Shown here: piece by piece, positions 18,016 through 26,622 of the stretch
Layout of the letters: each line of letters starts with the position of its first letter
Position numbering within the stretch: position 1 is the stretch's first letter
Origin: ATZT02 sp038145175
GTDB lineage: Bacteria; Actinomycetota; Actinomycetes; S36-B12; UBA5976
Assembly: GCA_038145175.1 (NCBI GenBank)
Contig: JAYQPE010000001.1
Span: forward strand, 62,001-126,000
Direction: 5' to 3'
Length of the DNA stretch: 64,000 bases
Translations under genes and position numbers: made by a program
Notes under the pieces: generated by a model
Databases searched by the model: none
What the model saw: the letters and a program-made list of their open reading frames with translations, nothing else
What the model was told of the DNA's origin: nothing

Positions 18016-19182
18016 GTGAAGCCGGGAGACATTCTTACTTTAAATATTGAAAAAGTTGCGCACGGCGGATTTTGTGTTGCAAGACACGATGGAATTGTTA
18101 TTTTTGTTCGTCACGCCTTACCAAATGAAAAAGTAGAAGCGCAATTAATCTCCATGGCCCCTGGAAAAAAATCCTGGTTTGCCCAAACTTTAAATGTAAT
18201 TAATGCTTCAAAATTTAGAAGAAATTCTCCTTGCGCTTTCTTTAAAAATGATGGCTGTGGAGGTTGTGATTGGATGCACACATCTGCTTCATATCAACGT
18301 CAATTAAAAATTGAGGTATTAATTGAACAACTTGAAAGATTAGGTAAAATCACTCAAGCAAGAGAAATTTGCCGTATGAATGATGTTGATCCTGAAGAAA
18401 AAAATTGGAGAACAAAAATAAGACTTAGCGCAAACGATAAAGGCGACTTAGGTTTTAGAAAATTTCGAAGTAAAGAAATTCAAGTTATTGATAAATGCTT
18501 AATTGCAGATGAAGCAATAAATAAATCTTTGATAGCACTTGAGAAACAAGCTCCTGGTATTGAAGTTGAATTTATTAAGAATAATGATGAAGTTCTTATA
18601 TTGGGTAAAGATAATAGAAAAATAAAAGTGAATCGAAAAGTTAATGAGGAACATTATGAAGCAAGCGGAAGTGGCTTTTGGCAGGTTCATCCTAAAGCAG
18701 TAGGGGTTTTGAGTGACACAATTGAAAAAGAGATTAAGAAAATGGCGATTGACTCATTTCTAGATCTTTATTCTGGCGTGGGAGTTTTTTCATTTGTGAT
18801 TTTGAAATCTTTTCCAAATGCTTTTGGATACTGCGTAGAAAGCGACAAAGATGCAAGCGATAGTGCGAGAAAGAATTTGAGAGATTTTAATAAAGTTAAA
18901 GTATTAAAGCAAAAAGTTGAAAACTGGATTTTTAAAACAAGAGAAAAATTTGACCTAATAGTTCTAGATCCTCCAAGATCTGGAGCTGGGGTAAAAGTTA
19001 TGCAAAGTATTTGTAAAAAAGCTAAAGAAAAAATTATTTATATAGCTTGTGATCCTGCTTCCCTAGCCAGAGATACTGCAGTGGCTAAGGAGAATGGTTG
19101 GTTGCTAGAAAAAGTTGAAGTTTATGACTTCTTTCCAATGACTCATCACTTTGAAAGCGTGGCAGTTTTCACACGAGGATAA
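18016..19182 (+). CDS. TRAM-domain 23S rRNA/tRNA (uracil-5-)-methyltransferase family protein
   Basis: The 388-residue protein has an N-terminal TRAM RNA-binding domain (about 1-60), iron-sulfur ligands in CAFFKNDGCGGCDW (about 73-86) with a fourth Cys in DKCLIAD near 155, and a C-terminal SAM-dependent methyltransferase domain. SAM-binding DLYSGVGVFSF is near 252. The catalytic Cys is in IACDPASLARD near 345, preceded by LDPPRSGAG. The family methylates U to m5U in rRNA or tRNA (RlmC/RlmD/TrmA); which target applies here is not readable. The gene starts 7 bases after the potassium transporter, as in M. tuberculosis Rv2690c-Rv2689c. Confidence 0.88.
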   Translation: MKPGDILTLNIEKVAHGGFCVARHDGIVIFVRHALPNEKVEAQLISMAPGKKSWFAQTLNVINASKFRRNSPCAFFKNDGCGGCDWMHTSASYQRQLKIEVLIEQLERLGKITQAREICRMNDVDPEEKNWRTKIRLSANDKGDLGFRKFRSKEIQVIDKCLIADEAINKSLIALEKQAPGIEVEFIKNNDEVLILGKDNRKIKVNRKVNEEHYEASGSGFWQVHPKAVGVLSDTIEKEIKKMAIDSFLDLYSGVGVFSFVILKSFPNAFGYCVESDKDASDSARKNLRDFNKVKVLKQKVENWIFKTREKFDLIVLDPPRSGAGVKVMQSICKKAKEKIIYIACDPASLARDTAVAKENGWLLEKVEVYDFFPMTHHFESVAVFTRG

Positions 19183-19237
19183 AAGTAGAATTTTGTCCAC
19201 TGATAGTCTTTGAAGTAATAGTAAATCGTGAGGTTTG

Positions 19238-21886
19238 ATGAGTATTAATTCTTTTGACGCCAAAGTAAATCTTGAATTTAACTCAAGAACTTGTCAAATG
19301 TTTGATATCAACAAAGTTTCTGGATCAAAATCCCTGCCTTTTAGTTTAAAAATACTTCTTGAAAATCTTTTAAGAACTGAAGATGGAATAAATGTCACTA
19401 AAGATCACATAAATGCAGTAGCTAAGTGGAATGAAAATACTGAACCAAGTATTGAAATTCCATACACCCCAGCAAGAGTAATCATGCAGGATTTCACTGG
19501 AGTTCCAGCAATTGTTGATTTAGCAACAATGCGAGAGGCCATGATCGAATTAGGTGGAAATCCTGAAAAAGTTAATCCATTAGCACCTGCAGAATTAGTA
19601 ATTGATCACTCTGTTATTGCAGATTCATTTGGTTCAAACATGTCTTTTCAAATAAATGTTGATTTGGAATATGAAAGAAACGAAGAACGCTATCAATTTT
19701 TAAGATGGGGACAGGGTGCATTTTCTGAATTTAAGGTGGTTCCCCCAGGAACTGGAATTGTTCATCAAGTAAATATTGAAAATTTAGCCAGAGTAGTTTT
19801 TGAAAAAGATTTCCTGGTTTATCCAGACACAGTTGTAGGAACAGATTCACACACCACCATGGTTAATGGTTTAGGTGTTTTAGGTTGGGGAGTTGGAGGA
19901 ATTGAAGCAGAAGCTGCAATGCTTGGCCAACCTGTAAGCATGTTGATTCCAAAAGTTGTGGGATTTAAATTAATTGGAACTTTAAAAGAAGGTGTTACAG
20001 CTACAGATTTAGTTTTAACAATCACAGAAATCTTAAGAAAACATGGAGTGGTTGGAAAATTTGTTGAATTTTACGGAGCAGGTTGTTCTGCTGTGCCACT
20101 TGCTAATAGAGCAACTATTGGAAATATGAGTCCTGAATATGGATCAACTGTTGCAATATTTCCGATTGACGAACAAACAATTGAATATTTAAAATTCACA
20201 GGTAGAAGTAAAGACCAACTTGCATTAGTGGAAAGTTATGCCAAGAAACAAGGACTTTGGTTAGATCCTAATAATGAACCAAGATTTAGCGAGCATTTGC
20301 AACTTGATTTATCAACTATTGAACCAAGTATTGCAGGTCCAAAAAGACCACAAGATCGAGTTAGTTTAAAAAATGCAAAAGAAAACTTCAACAAAGTATT
20401 ACCTAATTATACGAGTGAATTAGATAAAAAAATTGAAGTAAATCAAGATGGAGAAAAATTTAATTTAACTCATGGAGCAGTTGTAATTGCAGCAATAACT
20501 TCTTGCACCAATACTTCAAATCCCGAAGTAATGATTGGTGCAGGTTTAGTTGCCAAAAAGGCTGTTGAATTAGGTCTTGCAAGAGCTAGCTGGGTTAAAA
20601 CCACACTTGCTCCAGGATCACAAGTTGTGACAGATTATTTGAATAAATCTGGTTTAACTCCATATTTAAGTAAATTAGGTTTTGATTTAGTGGGCTATGG
20701 CTGTACTACCTGTATAGGAAATAGCGGTCCTTTGCCAGAAGCAATAAGTACAGCTATTAACAAAGCAGATTTAGCGGCAGTTTCGGTTTTAAGTGGAAAT
20801 AGAAACTTTGAAGGCAGAATCAATCCTGATGTGAAGATGAATTATTTAGCATCCCCACCACTAGTTGTGGCTTACGCAATTGCTGGGACCATGAATATTG
20901 ATTTAAATAATGATCCAATTGGAGTAAGCCCCGATGGAAATAAAATTTATTTGAAAGATATTTGGCCAAGTTCAAAAGAAATTCAAGACTGTATAAATCA
21001 AGCAATAGATAGTGAAATGTTTATTAAAAGATATGCAGATGTGTTCAAAGGTGATGTGCGTTGGCAGAAACTGCCCACACCTACTGGTAAAATCTTTACT
21101 TGGGCCAACTCAAGCACTTATGTAAGAAAACCGCCGTATTTTGAAAATATGCCCAAGACATCTGAAAAGGTAACTGATATTTCAAATGCCAGAGTTCTTG
21201 CATGGCTTGGAGATTCTGTAACAACCGATCATATTTCTCCAGCAGGAAGCATAAAGATTGATTCACCAGCGGGAAAATATTTAATTGAACATGGCATAGA
21301 TAAAAAAGATTTTAATTCCTATGGTTCAAGGCGAGGAAATCACGAAGTAATGATCCGAGGAACGTTTGCCAATATTCGATTAAAAAATAAGTTACTCAAG
21401 GATGTTGAAGGTGGATTTACTTTTAATTTCTTAAAGAATAAACAAGAGACAATTTATGACGCAAGTGTTGACTACATAAATAGCAAAATTCCTTTAATTA
21501 TTCTTGCCGGTAAAGAATATGGATCGGGTTCTTCTAGAGATTGGGCTGCAAAAGGTACCGCATTATTAGGAGTAAAAGCTGTAATTGCCGAATCATACGA
21601 ACGAATTCACAGAAGTAATTTAGTAGGAATGGGAGTTTTGCCGCTTCAATTTATTGATGGTGAAACTGTTGAAACACTAGGTCTTGATGGTTCTGAATCA
21701 TTTAGCATTAAAGGTATAGAAAATCTAAATGAAAATTTAACTCCACAAACTTTAGAAGTTATTGCAAAAACAAAAAGTGGGGAAAAGAAATTTAAGGTTA
21801 AATTAAGAATTGATACACCAGGAGAAGCTGAGTATTACAGAAATGGTGGAATCCTACCTTTTGTATTAAGACAATTGGCAAAATAA
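19238..21886 (+). CDS. acnA: Aconitate hydratase A
   Basis: The 882-residue TCA-cycle enzyme interconverts citrate and isocitrate using a [4Fe-4S] cluster. The cluster cysteines are in TSCTNTSNP and the CTTCIGNSG segment. The substrate loop near the C-terminus has GSGSSRDWAAKG, typical of the swivelling domain, and GDSVTTDHISPAG precedes it. Length is normal for AcnA. I prefer the ATG at 19238 over the TTG three bases upstream because it lies 4 bases after GAGG. xylB begins 1 base after its stop, so aconitase and xylulokinase look co-transcribed. Confidence 0.96.
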   Translation: MSINSFDAKVNLEFNSRTCQMFDINKVSGSKSLPFSLKILLENLLRTEDGINVTKDHINAVAKWNENTEPSIEIPYTPARVIMQDFTGVPAIVDLATMREAMIELGGNPEKVNPLAPAELVIDHSVIADSFGSNMSFQINVDLEYERNEERYQFLRWGQGAFSEFKVVPPGTGIVHQVNIENLARVVFEKDFLVYPDTVVGTDSHTTMVNGLGVLGWGVGGIEAEAAMLGQPVSMLIPKVVGFKLIGTLKEGVTATDLVLTITEILRKHGVVGKFVEFYGAGCSAVPLANRATIGNMSPEYGSTVAIFPIDEQTIEYLKFTGRSKDQLALVESYAKKQGLWLDPNNEPRFSEHLQLDLSTIEPSIAGPKRPQDRVSLKNAKENFNKVLPNYTSELDKKIEVNQDGEKFNLTHGAVVIAAITSCTNTSNPEVMIGAGLVAKKAVELGLARASWVKTTLAPGSQVVTDYLNKSGLTPYLSKLGFDLVGYGCTTCIGNSGPLPEAISTAINKADLAAVSVLSGNRNFEGRINPDVKMNYLASPPLVVAYAIAGTMNIDLNNDPIGVSPDGNKIYLKDIWPSSKEIQDCINQAIDSEMFIKRYADVFKGDVRWQKLPTPTGKIFTWANSSTYVRKPPYFENMPKTSEKVTDISNARVLAWLGDSVTTDHISPAGSIKIDSPAGKYLIEHGIDKKDFNSYGSRRGNHEVMIRGTFANIRLKNKLLKDVEGGFTFNFLKNKQETIYDASVDYINSKIPLIILAGKEYGSGSSRDWAAKGTALLGVKAVIAESYERIHRSNLVGMGVLPLQFIDGETVETLGLDGSESFSIKGIENLNENLTPQTLEVIAKTKSGEKKFKVKLRIDTPGEAEYYRNGGILPFVLRQLAK

Positions 21887-21887
21887 T

Positions 21888-23279
21888 ATGTCTCGAAATT
21901 TAGTTGCAGGAGTAGATTCTTCAACGCAATCTGTAAAAATAGTTGTTAGAGATGCTCAAACTGGGGAACTAGTTCGAGAAGCTAGAGGCTCACATCCTGA
22001 TGCGACAGAAGTTGATCCTGCGATTTGGTGGAATGAATTTGAATCTAACTCAAAAAATCTTTTTGAGGATGTAAAAGCTATTTCAATAGGTGCGCAACAA
22101 CATGGAATGGTTGTGGTTGATCAAAATAAAAAAGTTGTAAGAGATGCATTGTTATGGAACGACACGCGTTCGGCACAAGATGCAACTGATTTGATTAATG
22201 AATTTGGTGGTGCACAAAAATGGGCGGACGCAATTGGTTCTATGCCCGTTGCATCTTTTACCGTTACAAAACTTAGATGGCTTGCAAAAAATGAACCAGA
22301 AAATGCCAAAAAAGTTTCTGGGGTTATGTTGCCACATGATTTCTTAACTTGGAACTTAATGAATAAACCAGATGAATTTGTCACCGATAGGGGAGATGCA
22401 TCGGGGACAGGTTACTGGTCGCCTCAAACTAATGAATATAGAAAAGATTTATTAAAACTTGCTTTTGGTAAAGATATACAAGTACCAAGAGTTGCAAAAC
22501 CAAATGAAGTAGTTGGGGAAACAAAATCTGGCATAAAAATTGGTCCTGGTACTGGTGACAATATGGCTGCTGCTTTGGGACTTGGTGCACAAACTGGAGA
22601 TATTGTTATTTCATTAGGAACTTCTGGAACTGCTTATACAGTTTCTCCTAATCCAACAAATGATTCTTCAGGAATAATTGCAGGTTTTGCCGATGCTACA
22701 GGAAATTATTTGCCACTTGCATGCACTTTAAATGCTGCAAGGGTATTAAATGCAGGAGCTGCAACTTTAAATGTTTCACTAGATGATTTTGCAAAACTTG
22801 CCTTGACTGCAGAACCAGGTTCACAAGGACTTGTTTTGTTGCCATTTTTAGATGGTGAAAGAACTCCAAATCTGCCAAATTCTAAAGGATCATTACACGG
22901 ATTAACAAGAAATAATTTAACTCCAGCAAACTTTGCAAGAGCTTGCATTGAAGGAATGCTTTGCTCCCTTGCAGAAGCAAGTGATTACATCACAAATTTT
23001 GGCCAAAAAACAAAACCAAACAGAGTTGTATTAATTGGAGGAGCTGCAGTTTCAAAAGCTGTGCAAGAAATTGCTGCAACATTGTTTGAAGTTCCTGTTC
23101 ATATTCCTCCAATGTCTGAATATGTGGCAGATGGCGCTGCTCGACAAGCTGCTTGGGTTTTATCTGGTGAAACTAAACCTCCGGTATGGCAAGAAAAAGG
23201 AAGTGTAGAGAAGCAATCAAATTTTAAAGAAAACGTCAGAATTGCCTATAAAAATGCATTTGCATCCCTTTATAAGTAA
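21888..23279 (+). CDS. xylB: Xylulokinase
   Basis: The 463-residue FGGY-family kinase phosphorylates D-xylulose to xylulose 5-phosphate for the pentose phosphate pathway. The N-terminal phosphate-binding loop is GVDSSTQSVK. The catalytic-side segment GAQQHGMVVVD and the second-domain motifs LGTSGTAY and FLDGERTPNLP fit xylulokinase. Adjacent xylose isomerase supports the substrate. The usual length is about 460-500. It lacks its own promoter space, being 1 base behind acnA, whereas xylA, 152 bases on, can have one. Expression may thus be tied to the TCA cycle gene. Confidence 0.93.
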   Translation: MSRNLVAGVDSSTQSVKIVVRDAQTGELVREARGSHPDATEVDPAIWWNEFESNSKNLFEDVKAISIGAQQHGMVVVDQNKKVVRDALLWNDTRSAQDATDLINEFGGAQKWADAIGSMPVASFTVTKLRWLAKNEPENAKKVSGVMLPHDFLTWNLMNKPDEFVTDRGDASGTGYWSPQTNEYRKDLLKLAFGKDIQVPRVAKPNEVVGETKSGIKIGPGTGDNMAAALGLGAQTGDIVISLGTSGTAYTVSPNPTNDSSGIIAGFADATGNYLPLACTLNAARVLNAGAATLNVSLDDFAKLALTAEPGSQGLVLLPFLDGERTPNLPNSKGSLHGLTRNNLTPANFARACIEGMLCSLAEASDYITNFGQKTKPNRVVLIGGAAVSKAVQEIAATLFEVPVHIPPMSEYVADGAARQAAWVLSGETKPPVWQEKGSVEKQSNFKENVRIAYKNAFASLYK

Positions 23280-23333
23280 CTTGTAAAAATTGGTACAAAA
23301 AGTTACCGAAAAGTAATATTTCTGGTGCTTATC

Positions 23334-23361
23334 TGTGACCACCTTCGCTAGACCCTATAAA
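23334..23361 (+). promoter_or_regulatory. Candidate xylA promoter
   Basis: TATAAA at 23356-23361 lies 16 bases after TGTGAC (23334-23339), about 70 bases before the xylA start. The -10 is good and the -35 weak. The 152-base gap between xylB and xylA also has GGTAC opposed to GTTACC, too imperfect to call an operator. Confidence 0.3.
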
Positions 23362-23431
23362 TGTGTTCAAGGTAAGTTATGTCCTATAGCAATTAATTTG
23401 CAATAAAAATCCTTTTGAAATGAGGTTGTGA

Positions 23432-24601
23432 ATGTCTAACGCTTTGACTCCAAAAAAAGAAGACAAATTTGCATTTGGTCTTTGGACAATTGGTCACTCT
23501 GGAAGAGATCCATTTGGAGAAGCGACAAGACCACCTATTTATCCAGCTGATTTTGTTAGAAAACTTGGCGAATTAAATGTTTGGGGAGTTTCATTTCATG
23601 ATGACGATTTACTTCCATACAAATCTTCACTTGCTGAACAAGACAAAATAAAAAAAGATTTTCGCAAAGCATTAGATGATTCAGGTGTTGTAGTTTCCAT
23701 GGCAACAACAAATTTATTTACTCATCCTGTTTTTAAAGATGGAGCATTTACTTCTAATGATCCACAAATTCGAAAGTATGCAATTCAAAAAGTTTTGAAC
23801 GCACTTGATGTCGGTGCAGAATTTGGTGCACCCACTGCAGTTTTCTGGGGTGGACGTGAAGGTGTCGAAGCAGCAGGATCTAAATATCCACTAGATGCAC
23901 TCGAAAGATATAGAGAAGCTTTGAATTTCTTTATTGGTTATATAAAAGATAAAGGTTACAAAATGCGTATGGCATTAGAACCAAAACCAAATGAACCAAG
24001 AGGCGATACTTTCTTGCCAACTATTGGTCACGCAATGGCATTTATTGAAACTCTAGATGATCCAAGCATGGTTGGAATTAATCCTGAAGTCGCTCATGAA
24101 ACTATGGCAGGTCTTTCTTTCTACCAAGGTGTTGCACAAGCAGTTTGGCAAAAGAAGTTGTTCCATATTGATTTAAATGATCAAAAAATTGGAAGATACG
24201 ATCAAGATCTTCGTTTTGGTTCAGAAGGATTAAAAGATAATTTCTTTCTCGTTAGATTGCTAGAAAAAACTGGTTACTCAGGTCCAAAACATTTTGATTC
24301 ACGCCCATATAGAAATGAACATGGCGATGGTATTTGGGAATTTGCCAAAAATTCAATGAGAAATTATTTAGCACTTGCAGAAAAAGCACGCGCATACGAT
24401 GCTGACCCAGAAGTGAAAGAAGCACATAAAGTTTCTGGTCATGATTCATTAGCGCAACCAACTGTCGGAGGTTATTCCTCAGATTCAGCTAACAAGTTGA
24501 AGCAGGAGGTGTTTGACGCCGACAAGCTAGCAGAACGTGGATTCTTTAACGAGAGACTCGATCAGTTAGCAATTGATCACATTCTTGGTTTGAAAAAATA
24601 A
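23432..24601 (+). CDS. xylA: Xylose isomerase
   Basis: The 389-residue TIM-barrel enzyme converts D-xylose to D-xylulose. The catalytic His is in SFHDDDL near residue 54. The metal-binding Glu is in ALEPKPNEPRGD near 180, and HIDLNDQ near 244 holds further metal ligands. The length and the actinobacterial opening (KFAFGLWTIGHSGRDPFG) match the Streptomyces type (class I) rather than the longer class II. The ribosome binding site GAGG precedes the ATG by 7 bases. It is followed after 56 bases by the binding-protein gene. Confidence 0.97.
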   Translation: MSNALTPKKEDKFAFGLWTIGHSGRDPFGEATRPPIYPADFVRKLGELNVWGVSFHDDDLLPYKSSLAEQDKIKKDFRKALDDSGVVVSMATTNLFTHPVFKDGAFTSNDPQIRKYAIQKVLNALDVGAEFGAPTAVFWGGREGVEAAGSKYPLDALERYREALNFFIGYIKDKGYKMRMALEPKPNEPRGDTFLPTIGHAMAFIETLDDPSMVGINPEVAHETMAGLSFYQGVAQAVWQKKLFHIDLNDQKIGRYDQDLRFGSEGLKDNFFLVRLLEKTGYSGPKHFDSRPYRNEHGDGIWEFAKNSMRNYLALAEKARAYDADPEVKEAHKVSGHDSLAQPTVGGYSSDSANKLKQEVFDADKLAERGFFNERLDQLAIDHILGLKK

Positions 24602-24657
24602 AATCAAAAGTTTTATTTAATTCAAAACAAGGTTAAAACAAACAAAAGGAGAACTGA

Positions 24658-25764
24658 GTGTTAAAACGCTCTTTCGGAGTAGCAGCAGTTACCGCTGCAG
24701 CGGCTCTTTTATTAGCAGCATGCTCAAGCGGTTCAAGTGATTCCGCAGCAAGCGAAGAAACTGCAGCAGCAGAAGCTGCAAGCGGTTTAGCTTGCGTAAT
24801 CTTGCCAGACTCTGCATCATCCCCACGTTGGGAAAATGGAGATCGTCCAGCATTGAAGGAAGCACTAGAAGCAGCCGGTTTCACAACCGACATTCAAAAT
24901 GCTGAAGGCGACACTGCAAAAATGTTGACCATTGGTGACCAAATGCTTGCATCTGGTTGCAACGTAATGATCATCACCGATTATCAAGGTGCTGGTGCAC
25001 AAGTTGCTGCTAAATCAAAAGCACAAGGCGTACCAACAATCGCTTATGACCGTCCAATTGAAGGTGTTGACTACTACGTTTCATTTGACAACGTAACAGT
25101 TGGAACTCTTCAAGGTGAAGGTATCTTGAAGTGTTTAGCTGATGCAGGAAAAGATCCAAAGACCGCTGAATTGATTTTCCTAGATGGAGATCCAACAGAC
25201 GGAAACGCAGCAATGTTTGCTGAAGGATATGACACTGCACTTAAAGCAGCAGGTGTAGAAGTTGACAAAGCAGCACTTGGCGCAAAACGTCCTGATGGAA
25301 CATGGGATGGCGCAAAAGCTGGAACAAACTTCGAACAAGCTCTTACTGCAAATGGTGGAAAAGTTGACGCAGTTGTGTCAGCAAACGACACCAACGCAGC
25401 ATCAGCAATTGCAATCCTTGACAAGAACAACTTGAAAGTTCCAGTTTCTGGACAAGATGCTTCTGTTGAAGGTTTGACAAACGTATTGTCAGGCAAGCAA
25501 TGTATGACAGTCTTCAAAGATTACTTAGTTGAAGCTTCAACAGCTGCTGAATTGGCAATCGCAATTTTGAAGGGTGAAACACCAACAACCAATAAACAAT
25601 TGGCAGATGGAACACCATTCCAAGCAGCAGATCCACAAGCGTTGTATGCAGATGCAGCATCACTTGATGGATTCAATGCAGCACTTGACCGCATTGGCAA
25701 AACCGCAGCAGATGTTTGCACCGGTGACGCAGCAGCCAAGTGTACAGAAATCGGTCTTTCCTAA
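24658..25764 (+). CDS. xylF: Xylose ABC transporter substrate-binding lipoprotein
   Basis: The 368-residue protein is a periplasmic-binding type 1 protein anchored through a lipobox (LLLAAC, Cys near residue 22) after a signal peptide. The ligand-binding segments AYDRPIEGVDYYVSFDN and DGDPTDGNA correspond to the xylose-binding XylF of E. coli. Context with xylA and xylB supports xylose, though related pentoses cannot be excluded. The ribosome binding site AAGGAG is strong. The gene is visibly richer in G+C and in AAC, GAC and AAG codons than its neighbours, the sign of very high expression. A 17-bp hairpin follows before xylG. Confidence 0.92.
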   Translation: MLKRSFGVAAVTAAAALLLAACSSGSSDSAASEETAAAEAASGLACVILPDSASSPRWENGDRPALKEALEAAGFTTDIQNAEGDTAKMLTIGDQMLASGCNVMIITDYQGAGAQVAAKSKAQGVPTIAYDRPIEGVDYYVSFDNVTVGTLQGEGILKCLADAGKDPKTAELIFLDGDPTDGNAAMFAEGYDTALKAAGVEVDKAALGAKRPDGTWDGAKAGTNFEQALTANGGKVDAVVSANDTNAASAIAILDKNNLKVPVSGQDASVEGLTNVLSGKQCMTVFKDYLVEASTAAELAIAILKGETPTTNKQLADGTPFQAADPQALYADAASLDGFNAALDRIGKTAADVCTGDAAAKCTEIGLS

Positions 25765-25784
25765 GATCTGATTTAAAGCACGTC

Positions 25785-25823
25785 TATATGGTCTTGGCAC
25801 CCTAAAAGGTGCCAAGACCATAT
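25785..25823 (+). terminator. Strong 17-bp hairpin between xylF and xylG (attenuator or mRNA stabiliser)
   Basis: TATATGGTCTTGGCACC (25785-25801) and its exact reverse complement (25807-25823) enclose a 5-base loop, TAAAA. The stem is perfect. It is followed by TTTAAATAG, not a clean T-run, so it probably works as a leaky terminator or as a barrier that stabilises the upstream xylF message. It lies 20 bases after the xylF stop and ends 39 bases before the xylG start. Confidence 0.85.
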
Positions 25824-25862
25824 ATTTAAATAGAGCAATAACCTGGTCAAAGGAGAAAATTC

Positions 25863-26621
25863 TTGTCTAGTAAAACTCCAGTTATCGAGTTACGAGAAGT
25901 TAAAAAAAGTTTTGGTCCAGTAGAAGTTTTAAAAGGTGTAAATTTTTCAGTTCGAGCAGGCGAAGTAACTGCTTTAGTCGGTGATAATGGTGCAGGTAAA
26001 TCAACCTTAATTAAAGGTTTAGCTGGCATTCAGCCTTATGAATCAGGAACAATTTTATTTGAAGGAAATGAAGTAGAACTTACAAGCCCAAGACAATCTT
26101 CTGAACTTGGAATTGACGTGGTGTATCAAGATTTAGCATTATGCGACAACTTAGACATAGTGCACAACATGTTTTTAGGAAGAGAACAAGCCAATAATGG
26201 CGTTCTTGACGAAGGACACATGGAGTCAAAAGCGGCAAGCACACTTACATCTTTGTCAGTAAGAACTGTGAAATCAGTTCGTCAAAAAGTTGCCAGACTT
26301 TCAGGTGGACAAAGACAAACTGTAGCAATTGCGAGAGCAGTTTTGTGGAACAACAAAGTAGTAATTTTAGATGAACCAACGGCAGCATTAGGTGTTGCGC
26401 AAACTGAACAGGTTTTGCAGTTAGTTAGAAGACTTGCAGATGCAGGAAAAGCAGTAATAATAATTTCACACAACTTACAAGATGTGTTCACTGTGGCAGA
26501 TAGAATTTATGTTCTTTACTTAGGAAAAATGACTGCAGCAGTTAAAAAGTCTGAAACTTCACAATCTGATGTAGTTGCATACATAACCGGTACCAAAACT
26601 CAAGAAAACATAGAGGCTTAA
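25863..26621 (+). CDS. xylG: Xylose ABC transporter ATP-binding protein (single ABC domain)
   Basis: The 252-residue ATPase powers the sugar importer. Walker A is GDNGAGKST near 40, the signature is LSGGQRQ near 146, Walker B is VVILDEPTAAL near 165, and the switch His is in IISHNL near 200. E. coli XylG is a tandem fusion of two ABC domains of about 510 residues; this version has one domain, as in the FrcA-like branch of the CUT2 family, so it presumably works as a homodimer. It starts at TTG with AAGGAG 8 bases upstream, and is followed after 1 base by the permease. Confidence 0.93.
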   Translation: MSSKTPVIELREVKKSFGPVEVLKGVNFSVRAGEVTALVGDNGAGKSTLIKGLAGIQPYESGTILFEGNEVELTSPRQSSELGIDVVYQDLALCDNLDIVHNMFLGREQANNGVLDEGHMESKAASTLTSLSVRTVKSVRQKVARLSGGQRQTVAIARAVLWNNKVVILDEPTAALGVAQTEQVLQLVRRLADAGKAVIIISHNLQDVFTVADRIYVLYLGKMTAAVKKSETSQSDVVAYITGTKTQENIEA

Positions 26622-26622
26622 T

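Noticed and set aside
25110..25739. Reverse-strand frames opposite xylF
   Set aside because: They exist because xylF is G+C-richer and lacks stops on the other strand; the forward frame has a clear lipoprotein family match.
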